A stretch of DNA of 64,000 nt from Enterobacter sp. SA187 (lineage in GTDB: Bacteria > Pseudomonadota > Gammaproteobacteria > Enterobacterales > Enterobacteriaceae). Location of the stretch: contig NZ_CP019113.1 in the NCBI RefSeq assembly GCF_001888805.2, forward strand, positions 4,216,001 to 4,280,000, read 5' to 3'. The position numbers were made by a program, and so were the translations under genes. The notes under the pieces were generated by a model. That model saw only the letters and a list, made by a program, of their open reading frames with translations, did not search any database and was not told where the DNA came from. This document shows positions 8,464-17,692 of the stretch, one piece after another. Each line of letters starts with the position of its first letter. Within the stretch, counting starts at the first letter, position 1.

Positions 8464-9498
8464 TTACTTGCTGAATGCGGCCTGGAATACGGCTACCAGG
8501 GCGTCATTCTGGGACTGCGTCAGCGTATGACCTTTCGGATCGATGAACTGCAGGCTGCTGCGGTTATCGAGGTCGCCTACCTGCAACTTATAATCGCCGG
8601 ATGACAGGCCCGGATCGCGCGCGCCAAGTTCCTGCCAGTCGCTGTCGGACAGCGGCTTGTAGGTCACCGCCACGCTGCCCGTTGAACGGGTGCTGTCGGT
8701 CACTTTCATGCCCACTTTTTCCAGCACGCCCGGCAGACGTTGCCATACGGTGTTGAACGGACCGCGCACCACCAGCATCGGCAGACCGGTGTCATCGGCA
8801 GCGCTCTGCACGTCCAGCGTGGCGTCCGTACGGCTCTGCGAGGCGTTAGACGCTGCGGTGGCGTTTTTATCAAGACCTGCGGAGATGACGTTCAGCATTT
8901 CGGTGCTGTAGCGTTGCAGCGACGCGATGTCGGCAACCGGTTTACCCGCCTGCTCCAGATTCACCAGCTTCACCATCACCGCCTGCTGATAGCCCTGCTG
9001 TTTAACCGAGATTTGATAACGGCCGCGGTATTGCTGGTCTTCATCCAGACGGTTCCAGTCCACCCAACCGGTGGTCAGCGACTGGCTGGCGTCGTCACGT
9101 TTCTCAATGGCGTAGTTATTCGCCTGAAGTATGCTAACTACCTGTGACCAGACGTTATTGTTACGGCCGTTTTCCACCAGCAGCGTGGCGGTGTCGCCGG
9201 TGAACTGGGTACGGGTACCCGTCGCCAGCGCCAGCGGCTGTGCAGGCGGACGAATGTCCAGCGCCTTACCGACAGCGCCGCTGCCGTTGGTCACCGGGAC
9301 GTGGTAGTCGCCATTTTCTACCGGCAGGATCATGCCGGCAGGCGCGTGAAGTTCAGCAAGCGGCGCGGCATCCAGATAGGATTCATCACCACTCACCTGG
9401 CGCTTGTATCGCGAGTCCGAATTACAGGCGGCGAGTAACATCACCAGCGAAACACCCGCAACCTTCGCCAGGCGCGACTTCTGTACTGAATAAGCCAT
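8464..9498 (-). CDS. bamC: BamC, outer-membrane assembly lipoprotein
   Basis: Lipoprotein partner of the BAM complex, which folds beta-barrel proteins into the outer membrane. At 344 residues it equals E. coli BamC (NlpB). The start at 9498 gives MAYSVQKSRLAKV; the extra Met one codon earlier is less likely. The signal peptide ends in the lipobox LLAAC with the lipidated Cys at residue 25. The segment after it, DSRYKRQVSGDESYL, matches the unstructured BamD-binding region, followed by the two helix-grip domains. It starts about 16 bp after dapA and is probably in the dapA operon. Confidence 0.97.
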   Translation of the reverse strand: MAYSVQKSRLAKVAGVSLVMLLAACNSDSRYKRQVSGDESYLDAAPLAELHAPAGMILPVENGDYHVPVTNGSGAVGKALDIRPPAQPLALATGTRTQFTGDTATLLVENGRNNNVWSQVVSILQANNYAIEKRDDASQSLTTGWVDWNRLDEDQQYRGRYQISVKQQGYQQAVMVKLVNLEQAGKPVADIASLQRYSTEMLNVISAGLDKNATAASNASQSRTDATLDVQSAADDTGLPMLVVRGPFNTVWQRLPGVLEKVGMKVTDSTRSTGSVAVTYKPLSDSDWQELGARDPGLSSGDYKLQVGDLDNRSSLQFIDPKGHTLTQSQNDALVAVFQAAFSK

Positions 9499-9514
9499 CA
9501 AATCTCCCTAAACT

Positions 9515-10393
9515 TTACAGCAAACCGGCATGCTTGAGCGCCGCGGCAACGACTTCACGACCGTGGTCGGTGATCGGCGTCATCGGCAGGCGCAGCGTAT
9601 CGGTCGCTACAAGCCCCAGTTCCTTACATGCCCATTTGACCGGGACAGGATTGGGTTCGACAAATAGTTTGTTATGTAATGGCATCAGACGCTGGTTGAT
9701 TACGCGCGCTTCGCGGTAATGCCCCTCAGCTGCCAGCCTGCACATTTCAGCCATTTCACGTGCTGCCACGTTTGTTGTCACGGAAATCACGCCGTGACCA
9801 CCGAGCTGCATAAAGTCCAGCGCGGTCGCATCATCGCCGCTCAGCAGAATAAAGTCATCTGAAACCAGCTCTTTGATCTGGTGAACGCGACTTAAGTTCC
9901 CGGTCGCCTCTTTAATTGCGACAATATTTTTAACTTTCGAGAGGCGTCCTACGGTTTCAGGCAGCATATCGCAACCGGTACGCGAAGGCACATTATACAG
10001 GATTTGCGGCAGGTCAGTATGTTCAGCGATGGCTTTGAAGTGCTGGAACAGCCCTTCCTGCGTAGGACGGTTGTAGTACGGGGTCACCGTCAGGCAGCCG
10101 ACAATGCCGCTGTCGTTAAAACGCTGCGTTAGGCTGATGGCCTCGGCGGTGGCGTTTGCACCGGTACCGGCGATCACCGGGATGCGCCCGTCAGCCAGGT
10201 CCAGCGTCATCATCACCACGTCGCCATGTTCATCGTGGCTCAGCGTGGCGGACTCACCGGTGGTTCCTACCGAGACGATCGCTGAGGTTCCGTTAGCGAC
10301 GTGATAATCAATCAGTTTCTTCAGGCTTGACCGGCAGATATTACCTTTTTCATCCATCGGCGTGATAAGCGCGACAATACTTCCCGTGAACAT
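9515..10393 (-). CDS. dapA: 4-hydroxy-tetrahydrodipicolinate synthase
   Basis: Condenses pyruvate with aspartate semialdehyde, the committed step to lysine and diaminopimelate. It has 292 residues, as in E. coli, counting from MFTGSIVALITPMDEKG; an upstream in-frame start at 10411 would add six unlikely residues. Catalytic features are present: GTTGES (Thr44/45), YYNRP and NVPSRTG around the active-site Tyr, and the Schiff-base Lys in AIKEATGN. It is divergent from gcvR and leads the dapA-bamC operon. Confidence 0.98.
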   Translation of the reverse strand: MFTGSIVALITPMDEKGNICRSSLKKLIDYHVANGTSAIVSVGTTGESATLSHDEHGDVVMMTLDLADGRIPVIAGTGANATAEAISLTQRFNDSGIVGCLTVTPYYNRPTQEGLFQHFKAIAEHTDLPQILYNVPSRTGCDMLPETVGRLSKVKNIVAIKEATGNLSRVHQIKELVSDDFILLSGDDATALDFMQLGGHGVISVTTNVAAREMAEMCRLAAEGHYREARVINQRLMPLHNKLFVEPNPVPVKWACKELGLVATDTLRLPMTPITDHGREVVAAALKHAGLL

Positions 10394-10538
10394 GGGCCAT
10401 CCTCTGTGCAAACAAGAGCCTCAATGGTACGTTTGGAACTGTAATAAAAGCAAGCGACGAGAGGCCTTCAGGCGGTTGTATGGAGGTTTTTTTTATGCTT
10501 TCCTTAGGATTACCTCACCGCTTACAGGAAGAACAGGT

Positions 10539-11111
10539 TTGACACCGTCATCACAACATTATCTGGTAATCACAGCGCTTGGTGTCGACAGGCCTGGTAT
10601 TGTGAACACGATCACCCGTCACGTGAGCAGCTGCGGCTGTAATATTGAAGACAGCCGGCTGGCCATGCTGGGTGAGGAATTTACCTTTATTATGCTGCTT
10701 TCCGGCTCGTGGAATGCGATTACCCTGATTGAATCCACCCTCCCCTTAAAGGGCGCCGAGCTGGATTTGCTGATCGTGATGAAGCGCACCACCGCGCGCC
10801 CCGGTACGGCGATGCCCGCCACCGTCTGGGTTCAGGTCGATGTGCCTGATTCGCCGCATCTTATCGAACGGTTCACCGCCCTGTTCGACGCGCACCATAT
10901 GAACATCGCGGAGCTGGTTTCCCGCACGCAGCCCGCCCAGGGCGATGCTGCCGCGCAGCTCTTTATCCAGATCACCGCCCACAGTCCCGCTTCGCAGAAT
11001 GCCTCAATTATCGAGCAAGCGTTCAAAGCACTATGTACAGAACTGAACGCACAAGGCAGTATTAACGTCGTCAACTATTCTCAAACTGATGAACACGATG
11101 GAGTGAAGTAA
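10539..11111 (+). CDS. gcvR: GcvR, negative regulator of glycine cleavage
   Basis: An ACT-domain protein that, in the absence of glycine, binds GcvA and turns it into a repressor of gcvTHP. The 190-residue length equals the E. coli protein when translation starts at TTG 10539, which has AGGAAG eight bases upstream; the open frame extends farther left but those residues have no counterpart. Two ACT domains are visible, beginning HYLVITALGVDRPGIVN and TVWVQVDVPDSPHLIERF. Its stop codon overlaps the bcp start (TAATG), indicating coupled translation. Confidence 0.94.
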   Translation: MTPSSQHYLVITALGVDRPGIVNTITRHVSSCGCNIEDSRLAMLGEEFTFIMLLSGSWNAITLIESTLPLKGAELDLLIVMKRTTARPGTAMPATVWVQVDVPDSPHLIERFTALFDAHHMNIAELVSRTQPAQGDAAAQLFIQITAHSPASQNASIIEQAFKALCTELNAQGSINVVNYSQTDEHDGVK

Positions 11112-11581
11112 TGAATCCACTGAAAGCCGGTGATCCTGCACCGACATTTAGCTTGTCGGATCAAGATGGCGAACAAGTTAATTTGGCCGACTTCCAGGGA
11201 CAGCGCGTTCTGGTCTACTTCTATCCGAAGGCGATGACCCCCGGCTGTACCGTTCAGGCTTGCGGCTTACGCGATAACATGGACGATCTGAAAAAAGCGG
11301 GCGTGGAAGTGCTGGGGATCAGCACCGACAAACCGGAAAAACTGTCCCGCTTCGCCGAAAAAGAGTTGCTGAACTTTACGCTGCTCTCAGACGAAGATCA
11401 TAAGGTCTGCGAGGCCTTTGGCGTCTGGGGTGAGAAGTCATTCATGGGGAAAACTTACGACGGTATTCACCGTATCAGTTTTCTGATCGATGCCAACGGC
11501 GTCGTTGAACATGTATTTGACGATTTTAAGACCAGCAATCACCACGATATCGTGCTGAACTGGATTAAAACTCATAGCTGA
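11111..11581 (+). CDS. bcp: Thiol peroxidase Bcp (peroxiredoxin)
   Basis: Reduces H2O2 and organic hydroperoxides with electrons from thioredoxin. The 156-residue protein has the peroxidatic Cys in the TPGCTVQACGLRD motif, with the resolving Cys five residues later, as in atypical 2-Cys BCP/PrxQ enzymes. Starts inside the gcvR stop codon. In K-12 the hyf hydrogenase-4 operon follows; here it is absent and two REP-type palindromes precede perM. Confidence 0.97.
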   Translation: MNPLKAGDPAPTFSLSDQDGEQVNLADFQGQRVLVYFYPKAMTPGCTVQACGLRDNMDDLKKAGVEVLGISTDKPEKLSRFAEKELLNFTLLSDEDHKVCEAFGVWGEKSFMGKTYDGIHRISFLIDANGVVEHVFDDFKTSNHHDIVLNWIKTHS

Positions 11582-11587
11582 TTATTT

Positions 11588-11662
11588 GCCCGGCGGCGCT
11601 TGCCGGGCCTGCAGGTCGCAACGACTACAGGCCGGGTGAGGCGTCTGCCGTCACCCGGCAAT
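11588..11662. repeat. Pair of REP palindromes (BIME)
   Basis: Two inverted REP-like units, TGCCCGGCGGCG...GCCGGGC at 11588-11610 and CTACAGGCCGGGTGAGGCG...CACCCGGCA at 11626-11662, lie in opposite orientation between the convergent genes bcp and perM. This is a typical bacterial interspersed mosaic element. Confidence 0.8.
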
Positions 11663-11663
11663 A

Positions 11664-12725
11664 TTACTCTTCGACGGCGGGCACATCCGGCCACGCATGC
11701 ACCACCGCTTTGATTAACGTCGCCAGCGGAATGGCGAAGAACACGCCCCAGAATCCCCACAGCCCGCCAAAAATCACCACCGACAGGATGATCACCAGCG
11801 GATGTAAGTTCACCGCTTCCGAGAACAGCACCGGCACCAGCAGGTTACCGTCCAGCCCCTGAATAATGAGATAGACCGCGAAGCAGCTCCAGAACTCGGT
11901 GCCAAGCCCGAACTGGAACAGCGCCACGCCGATCACCGGAATGGTCACCACAAACGCGCCGATATAAGGGATCAGCACCGAGAATCCCACCAGCACCGCC
12001 AGCAGCAGCGAATAATTCAGGCCGAACAGGATAAAGCCCAGCCAGGTGGCGACGCCGACAACGACCATCTCCAGCACTTTGCCGCGAATATAGTTGGTGA
12101 TTTGCTGGTTCATCTCGATCCAGACCTGCCCCGCCAGCCCGCGGTTGCGCGGCAGTACGCGGCGCACGGCATTGAGCATCTGCTCTTTATCTTTCACAAG
12201 GAAGAAGACCATCAGCGGCACCAGCACCAGATACACCGCCAGCGTCAGCAGCCCCACCAGCGAGGCCAGCGAATATTTCACCACCGAGTCGCCCAGCGTC
12301 AGCATGCGGGTGCGCATGTTTTCCGCCATCGCGTCGATGATGCCCGCATCCATCAGCGCCGGATAACGACGGGGTAGCGTGGCGGCGTAGTCGGATAATT
12401 TATTGAGCATACCCGGCATATCGCGGATGAGGTTGATCCCCTGCTGCCAGGCTATCGGCATCACCACCAGCGCCATCAGCAGCAGAATACCGACAAACAG
12501 CACTAATACGATGCTTGCGGCCCAGCGTCGTGAGCAGCCGATGTGCTGGAGGCGGGCGGTCGGCCATTCCAGCAGGTAGGCCAGCACGATCGCCACCAGC
12601 AGGGGCGCTAATAAGCCGCTAAAAAAGAAGAGGATGGTAAAGCCCGCGACCAAAATGACCAGCAGCGCAATCGCCTCCGGATCGCTGAAGCGACGGCGAT
12701 ACCACTGCATTAACATTTCGAGCAT
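11664..12725 (-). CDS. perM: PerM, AI-2E family transporter-like membrane protein
   Basis: A 353-residue polytopic inner-membrane protein of the AI-2E transporter (UPF0118) family, same length as E. coli PerM (YfgO). The physiological substrate is unknown; some relatives export autoinducer-2 or act as Na+/H+ antiporters. The start at 12725 gives MLEMLMQWYRRRFSDPEAIAL as in E. coli; an in-frame start 50 codons earlier is not supported. About seven or eight hydrophobic helices are seen, with the family motif SVLIPYIGAFVVTIP and the C-terminal GGLWGFWGVFFAIPLA. Divergent from bepA. Confidence 0.94.
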   Translation of the reverse strand: MLEMLMQWYRRRFSDPEAIALLVILVAGFTILFFFSGLLAPLLVAIVLAYLLEWPTARLQHIGCSRRWAASIVLVLFVGILLLMALVVMPIAWQQGINLIRDMPGMLNKLSDYAATLPRRYPALMDAGIIDAMAENMRTRMLTLGDSVVKYSLASLVGLLTLAVYLVLVPLMVFFLVKDKEQMLNAVRRVLPRNRGLAGQVWIEMNQQITNYIRGKVLEMVVVGVATWLGFILFGLNYSLLLAVLVGFSVLIPYIGAFVVTIPVIGVALFQFGLGTEFWSCFAVYLIIQGLDGNLLVPVLFSEAVNLHPLVIILSVVIFGGLWGFWGVFFAIPLATLIKAVVHAWPDVPAVEE

Positions 12726-12945
12726 ATAATTCTTTCCCTGGAGAGTCTTCGTCAAAACGACGTCGTGCGATTGTAGCGAAATGACACTAAAAAGACTTCG
12801 CTTTTTGTCGCCGGAACAGGAAACTATGCCCCGGCTTGCTAAGATAATCCTGATGCCCGCTGTGCTGTTTTGCACCTTTTGCGATCATGGAACGATAACG
12901 GGTATTGCAGGTCAAACGGTCAAACCCAGATAAAGGATTGAGGTT

Positions 12946-14409
12946 ATGTTCAGGCAGTTTAAAAAGACCCTTGCCGCCACGTTGATTGCGGCGCTGACGC
13001 TAAGCCCCGCCGCTCCGGCGCTGGCCGATTCCGTGGACAGCTTACCGGATATGGGCACCTCCGCAGGAAGCACATTATCTATTGGTCAGGAAATGCAGAT
13101 GGGCGACTATTATGTCCGCCAGCTGCGCGGCAGCGCGCCGCTCATCAGCGATCCTTTGCTGGTGCAGTACATTAATTCCCTGGGGTTGCGTCTGGTTTCC
13201 CACGCTAATTCGGTGAAAACGCCCTTTCATTTTTACCTGATCAATAACGACGAAATTAACGCCTTCGCCTTCTTTGGCGGCAACGTGGTGCTGCATTCGG
13301 CGCTGTTCCGCTACGCCGATAACGAAAGCCAGCTGGCCTCGGTGATGGCGCACGAAATTTCTCACGTTACCCAGCGCCACCTGGCGCGGGCAATGGAAGA
13401 TCAGAAAAACAGCGCGCCCCTGACATGGGCCGGCGCATTAGGCTCAATTCTGCTGGCGATGGCCAGCCCGCAGGCGGGAATGGCGGCGCTGACCGGTACG
13501 CTCGCCGGTACCCGCCAGGGCATGATCAGCTTTACCCAGCAAAACGAGCAGGAAGCGGATCGCATCGGTATTCAGGTATTGCAACGCGCAGGTTTCGATC
13601 CGCAGGCGATGCCGGGGTTCCTGGAAAAACTGCTCGATCAGGCTCGCTACTCCTCCCGCCCGCCGGAGATCCTGCTGACGCACCCCTTACCGGAAAGCCG
13701 TCTCTCGGACGCCCGCAACCGCGCCAACCAGATGCCAGCGGTGGTGGCGCAATCGTCGGAAGATTTTTACCTGGCGAAAGCCCGCGCCCTGGGAATGTAT
13801 AATTCCGGCCGCAATCAGCTGACCGGCGAGCAGCTGGATAGCTGGTCGAAAGGCAACGTGCGTGAACAGCGTGCGGCCCAATATGGCCGGGCACTCCAGG
13901 CAATGGAGGCCGGCAAATTCGCCGAGGCCAGCCAGGCGCTGCAATCCTTATTGCGCGAAGATCCGGGTAACGTCTGGTATCTGGATCTCGCCACCGATAT
14001 TGACCTCGGACAGAAGAAAAACAGCGACGCCATTAATCGCCTGAAAAACGCCCGTGAGATCAAAACCAGTCCGGTGTTGCAACTGAACCTCGCGAACGCC
14101 TATATGCAGTCGGGCCAGCCTGCCGAAGCCGCAGCCATTCTCAATCGTTATACCTTTACCAATAAGGACGACATTAACGGCTGGGATCTGCTGGCGCAGG
14201 CGGAAGCGGCGCAGGGACACCGCGATCAGGAACTGGCGGCGCGGGCGGAAACCCAGGCGTTACAGGGAAAACTCGATCAGGCCATTTCCCTGCTGGGCAG
14301 CGCCAGCGCGCAGGTTAAGCTCGGCAGTCTGCAACAGGCGCGCTATGACGCCCGTATCGATCAGCTGCGCCAGATGCAGGAACGCTTTAAGCCCTACACC
14401 AAAATGTGA
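12946..14409 (+). CDS. bepA: BepA, periplasmic M48 chaperone/protease
   Basis: Promotes assembly of the LptD barrel and degrades misfolded outer-membrane proteins at the BAM complex. The 487-residue length equals E. coli BepA (YfgC). A signal peptide ends at about PALA-DS (residue 27). The M48 zinc site AHEISHVTQRHLARAM is at about residues 135-150 with the third ligand in NEQEADRIG, and the C-terminal third is a TPR region (for example ARALGMYNSGRNQL, LQLNLANAYMQSGQPAEAA). Preceded by GAGG. The gene after it in K-12 (arsC/yfgD) is missing here. Confidence 0.97.
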   Translation: MFRQFKKTLAATLIAALTLSPAAPALADSVDSLPDMGTSAGSTLSIGQEMQMGDYYVRQLRGSAPLISDPLLVQYINSLGLRLVSHANSVKTPFHFYLINNDEINAFAFFGGNVVLHSALFRYADNESQLASVMAHEISHVTQRHLARAMEDQKNSAPLTWAGALGSILLAMASPQAGMAALTGTLAGTRQGMISFTQQNEQEADRIGIQVLQRAGFDPQAMPGFLEKLLDQARYSSRPPEILLTHPLPESRLSDARNRANQMPAVVAQSSEDFYLAKARALGMYNSGRNQLTGEQLDSWSKGNVREQRAAQYGRALQAMEAGKFAEASQALQSLLREDPGNVWYLDLATDIDLGQKKNSDAINRLKNAREIKTSPVLQLNLANAYMQSGQPAEAAAILNRYTFTNKDDINGWDLLAQAEAAQGHRDQELAARAETQALQGKLDQAISLLGSASAQVKLGSLQQARYDARIDQLRQMQERFKPYTKM

Positions 14410-15252
14410 TCACCCTTCCCGCCGCAGCGCCTGTAAAAAAGCCTGCGGCGTCGCGCCCCCCAGCTTTTTCTGCGCCTTGTTGTTATAGCTTTCACACAGC
14501 CGCGCCAGCAGCCCGGCGGCTGGCTCTGCTTTCAGTTGTGGAATGATCTCAACCAATGGCGTCGTCACCGCCAGGGTGACGGGCCTGACATCCTGTATTT
14601 CTGCCGTTATGCCCTTTTCCGCCAGAAGCGCCGGTAGCCCGGCAAGGGCGGCAGGTGAGATAAAAGTCTCAACAGATTGTATAGCAGCCGGACAGGCTGC
14701 CAGTCCCTCCTCCAGCCAGTTAACCACCCGTTGCGACGAGATGCCCGCATACAGCCGGGCGAAGCACCAGCCGCTCACCGGCTCCCGCGCCCACAGCAGA
14801 TGATGCTCGCCGTTATCGTCCATGGATAACGCCAGCGGCAGGTGGTGCAGCGTCAGCCGGTGCGGCAGCAGCCCGGCTTTCAGCGCTTTTTTACCGCTCA
14901 GCGGCGCGCCCTGTCGTGCGGTTTTTGCAGGTTTCAGATAGCGGTTCAGGGTGGCGCGGGAGACGGCAATGCCCAGCCCGTCGTTCACCAGCTGCAACAG
15001 CTCATCCAGCGGCGCGAGGGTGAGATCCCGCAGCGCATTGACCAGCGCGATCTGCTCTTGTCTCATCGCTTTGTATATCACCTTCGGCGTGGTATGCCGG
15101 TCGGCGACCTGTTCGCGGTTGCGCCAGCGTCTGACGGTGGTCACCGAAATTCCCAGCTCGCTCGCCAGTTCACGGTCGCTTTTATCGGACTGTTGCAGAT
15201 AGCGCCGGACGCGCGGCGTGGTGGTGGCATTAGCGTGCAGTTTGATTTCCAT
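14410..15252 (-). CDS. Helix-turn-helix protein derived from an IS481-type transposase, probable regulator
   Basis: A 280-residue protein I do not recognise by name. ATG 15252 has GGGAG six bases upstream; a TTG at 15270 is possible. The N-terminus holds a helix-turn-helix (DRELASELGISVTTVRRWRNRE, about residues 25-46) followed by a second DNA-binding-like segment (LGIAVSRATLNRYL), the layout of IS481/IS3-type transposases. The rest keeps the transposase fold outline (ALSMDDNGEHHLLWAREPVSGW; ending in YNNKAQKKLGGATPQAFL), but the usual TDNG and NGxxERF stretches with the catalytic D and E are replaced (VETFISPAA, TTPLVEIIPQ). I infer a domesticated DNA-binding protein that no longer transposes. 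It is divergent from the PTS operon, 157 bp away, and is therefore a likely local regulator. No inverted repeats of a mobile element were seen. Confidence 0.75.
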   Translation of the reverse strand: MEIKLHANATTTPRVRRYLQQSDKSDRELASELGISVTTVRRWRNREQVADRHTTPKVIYKAMRQEQIALVNALRDLTLAPLDELLQLVNDGLGIAVSRATLNRYLKPAKTARQGAPLSGKKALKAGLLPHRLTLHHLPLALSMDDNGEHHLLWAREPVSGWCFARLYAGISSQRVVNWLEEGLAACPAAIQSVETFISPAALAGLPALLAEKGITAEIQDVRPVTLAVTTPLVEIIPQLKAEPAAGLLARLCESYNNKAQKKLGGATPQAFLQALRREG

Positions 15253-15409
15253 CCCCGGCTCCCGGATCAAATTCTTATGACCAATCTTATGAGATTTATA
15301 TCAGAAACGCCGGACATTGTGACCCGTTTCACCTTTCCGTCGCCGCGCTTCACTGATAATCCCCGGACCTTACCTGAATCACGTCGTCCGATCTTCTACG
15401 GAGTTCACA

Positions 15410-16729
15410 ATGAACAATGTTCTGGGATTTCTTGAAGCAAAACTGATGCCGCTGGCGGCTAAAACGGCGCAGCAGCGGCATCTGGGCGCTATCCGCGGCG
15501 CCTATGTTTCCTTTATGCCGTTTATTATCGTCGGCTCCATCCTGCTGGTGATCTCATCCTTTCCCAACCAGACCTATCAGCAGTTTATGTCTCATGCCTT
15601 TGGCGAAAGCTGGAGCGCCATCATCGAAATCCCGTTTAACGCGGTGTTCTCCACCATGTCGCTGTTTATCAGCTTTCTGGTGGCTTACCGGCTGGCAGAG
15701 CATTACGGCGAAGATCGTCTCTCCAGCGGGATCCTTGCGCTGGTCAGTTTTCTGATCCTCACACCTTTTATTAAAGTGGCGGAAAACGGCGGCATCATGG
15801 TGATCCCGGTGGAGTGGCTGGGCAGCAAAGGGCTGTTCGTGGCGATGATCGGATCGCTGCTGTGGACGGAGCTGTTCTGCTGGCTGAAGCGCAAAAACTT
15901 GGTGATCAAAATGCCGGAAGGCGTGCCGCCTGCGGTGCAGGAATCTTTCGCCGCGCTGATCCCGGCGTTGATCGTGATGATCCTCGTGCTCGGCATCCGC
16001 ATTCTGTTTGAAAACAGCCACTACCACACCATCCACCAGTTTATTTACGAGGTGGTCGCCACGCCGGTGCGCCATTACGGCACCTCTTATTTTGGCGCGC
16101 TGATGACGGTCTTCAGCATCACCATTTTGTGGTCAGTGGGCATTAACTCCGGCTCTATGGTCAACGGCATCATTCGCCCGCTGTGGATGGAAAACCAGAC
16201 CGACAACATTGCCGCGATCCAGGCGGGCGCTACCCCGCCGCACATTATCACCGAACAGTTTTTTGACATGATCTGGATGGGCGGCGCGGGGGCCACGCTG
16301 TCGCTGGTCATCGCCATGCTGATCTTTGCCCGCAGTAAAAACATGCGCGAGGTGGCGCGGCTGGGGGCCGGGGCCTCGGTGTTTAATATCAACGAACCGA
16401 TCCTGTTTGGCCTGCCAGTGATCATGAACCCGATCATGCTCATTCCCTTCAACCTGGTGCCGTTGGTGCTGGTCACGGTGCAGTACGCGGCGATGAAAAT
16501 CGGCGCGGTGGCGGTCACCACCGGGGTGTTTATTCCCTGGACACTGCCGCCGGTAATCAGCGGTTTTATCGTCACCGGTCATCTCAGCGGCAGCGTGATG
16601 CAGCTGCTTAACCTGCTGATCGGCGCGATGCTGTACCTGCCTTTTATGCGCATCCTTGATAAACAGTACCGCGCGGCGGAACTGACCGCGTCTGTGCAAA
16701 CCGATTCAACACTGGCAAAACAGGAGTAA
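15410..16729 (+). CDS. PTS permease IIC, lactose/cellobiose (CelB/ChbC) family
   Basis: A 439-residue inner-membrane sugar permease domain of the phosphotransferase system, about ten hydrophobic helices, with the substrate-site signature FNINEPILFGLPVIMNP near residue 325. The ATG follows GGAG by six bases. Only the IIC component is encoded; the IIA and IIB partners it would need are not in the window, so it must borrow them or act unusually. It is the first gene of a tight operon: the next gene begins 3 bp after its stop. Because the two downstream enzymes cut glycosyl-asparagine bonds and peptides, I infer uptake of a GlcNAc-containing compound, but family membership alone (chitobiose, cellobiose, lactose) does not fix the substrate. 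Confidence 0.88.
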   Translation: MNNVLGFLEAKLMPLAAKTAQQRHLGAIRGAYVSFMPFIIVGSILLVISSFPNQTYQQFMSHAFGESWSAIIEIPFNAVFSTMSLFISFLVAYRLAEHYGEDRLSSGILALVSFLILTPFIKVAENGGIMVIPVEWLGSKGLFVAMIGSLLWTELFCWLKRKNLVIKMPEGVPPAVQESFAALIPALIVMILVLGIRILFENSHYHTIHQFIYEVVATPVRHYGTSYFGALMTVFSITILWSVGINSGSMVNGIIRPLWMENQTDNIAAIQAGATPPHIITEQFFDMIWMGGAGATLSLVIAMLIFARSKNMREVARLGAGASVFNINEPILFGLPVIMNPIMLIPFNLVPLVLVTVQYAAMKIGAVAVTTGVFIPWTLPPVISGFIVTGHLSGSVMQLLNLLIGAMLYLPFMRILDKQYRAAELTASVQTDSTLAKQE

Positions 16730-16732
16730 AGC

Positions 16733-17692
16733 ATGTGGGGAATTATCGCAACCTGGCGAATGGCGCTGGAAGGGGTTACCGGGTCTGCCTCCGCGCTTGC
16801 GGCAGGCCAGCCGGTATCCGCGGCTGTGGTGGACGCGGTGGCCGCAGTGGAAGACTTTCCGCTCTATAAATCCGTCGGCTACGGCGGGCTGCCCACGGAA
16901 AATGGCGAGGTGGAACTGGACGCCGCCTACATGGACGGCGATACGCTGGCGTTCGGCGCGGTGGGCAATCTGGTGGATATCGCCAACCCCGTGCGGGTGG
17001 CCCATGCGCTGAGTCGCCAGCGCTATAACAGTCTGCTGGTCGGCCAGGGCGCGCGCGAATGGGCGCTAAATCAGGGCTTTGCCGAAAAAACCATGCTCAC
17101 TGATCGCGCCATGCAGCACTATCGCAAGCGCTGCCGCGAAACGCTCGACAAAGGGCTTAGCCCTTATGACGGTCACGATACGGTGGGCGTTATCGGCCTG
17201 GATAAACAGGGGTCGATGAGCGTCGCCACCTCCACCAGCGGTCTGTTTATGAAAAAACGTGGCCGCCTGGGGGACTCGCCGATTATCGGCTCTGGCTTCT
17301 ACTGCGACAGCGAAACCGGCGCGGCGACCGCCACCGGCGTCGGGGAAGATTTGATGAAAGGCTGTGCCAGCTATGAAATCGTCCGCCGCATGGCGCAGGG
17401 GATGACGCCGCAACAGGCGGCGGACTCGGTGGTTTTTGAACTGGAAGACAAGCTGATGTCGCGCTTTGGCCGCGCCGGAGATTTATCGGTGGTGTGCATG
17501 AACAATAAAGGCGAATTCGGCGCGGCGACCAATATCAAAACCTTTTCGTTTGTGGTCGCCACCGCCCGCCAGCCGCTGACGGTATTTCGTGCGGAGCGCC
17601 TGCGTGAAAAGACCCATTATCAGCCGGTGGATGAAGAATGGATGCAGGCCTATGCCGCGCGGATCCGCGCGCCGATAGAGGAGGATTTATGA
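16733..17692 (+). CDS. N4-(beta-N-acetylglucosaminyl)-L-asparaginase family Ntn hydrolase
   Basis: A 319-residue member of the glycosylasparaginase (AGA) family, which hydrolyses the GlcNAc-Asn link of N-glycans to give aspartate and 1-amino-GlcNAc. The self-cleaving precursor signature is intact: GHDTVGVIGLD with the expected nucleophile Thr150, then STSGLFMKKRGRLGDSPIIG (substrate-binding Arg/Asp) and ATATGVGEDLM (oxyanion region). Autocleavage before Thr150 would give alpha and beta chains. No signal peptide is present, so it should act in the cytoplasm on imported substrate. It lies 3 bp after the PTS IIC gene and overlaps the M17 aminopeptidase gene by 4 bp, so the three are an operon. 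A simple isoaspartyl peptidase activity is the main alternative. Confidence 0.88.
   Translation: MWGIIATWRMALEGVTGSASALAAGQPVSAAVVDAVAAVEDFPLYKSVGYGGLPTENGEVELDAAYMDGDTLAFGAVGNLVDIANPVRVAHALSRQRYNSLLVGQGAREWALNQGFAEKTMLTDRAMQHYRKRCRETLDKGLSPYDGHDTVGVIGLDKQGSMSVATSTSGLFMKKRGRLGDSPIIGSGFYCDSETGAATATGVGEDLMKGCASYEIVRRMAQGMTPQQAADSVVFELEDKLMSRFGRAGDLSVVCMNNKGEFGAATNIKTFSFVVATARQPLTVFRAERLREKTHYQPVDEEWMQAYAARIRAPIEEDL

Noticed and set aside
14410..15252. Reading the IS481-like gene as an intact insertion sequence
   Set aside because: No terminal inverted repeats or target duplication were seen, and the catalytic motifs are not conserved.
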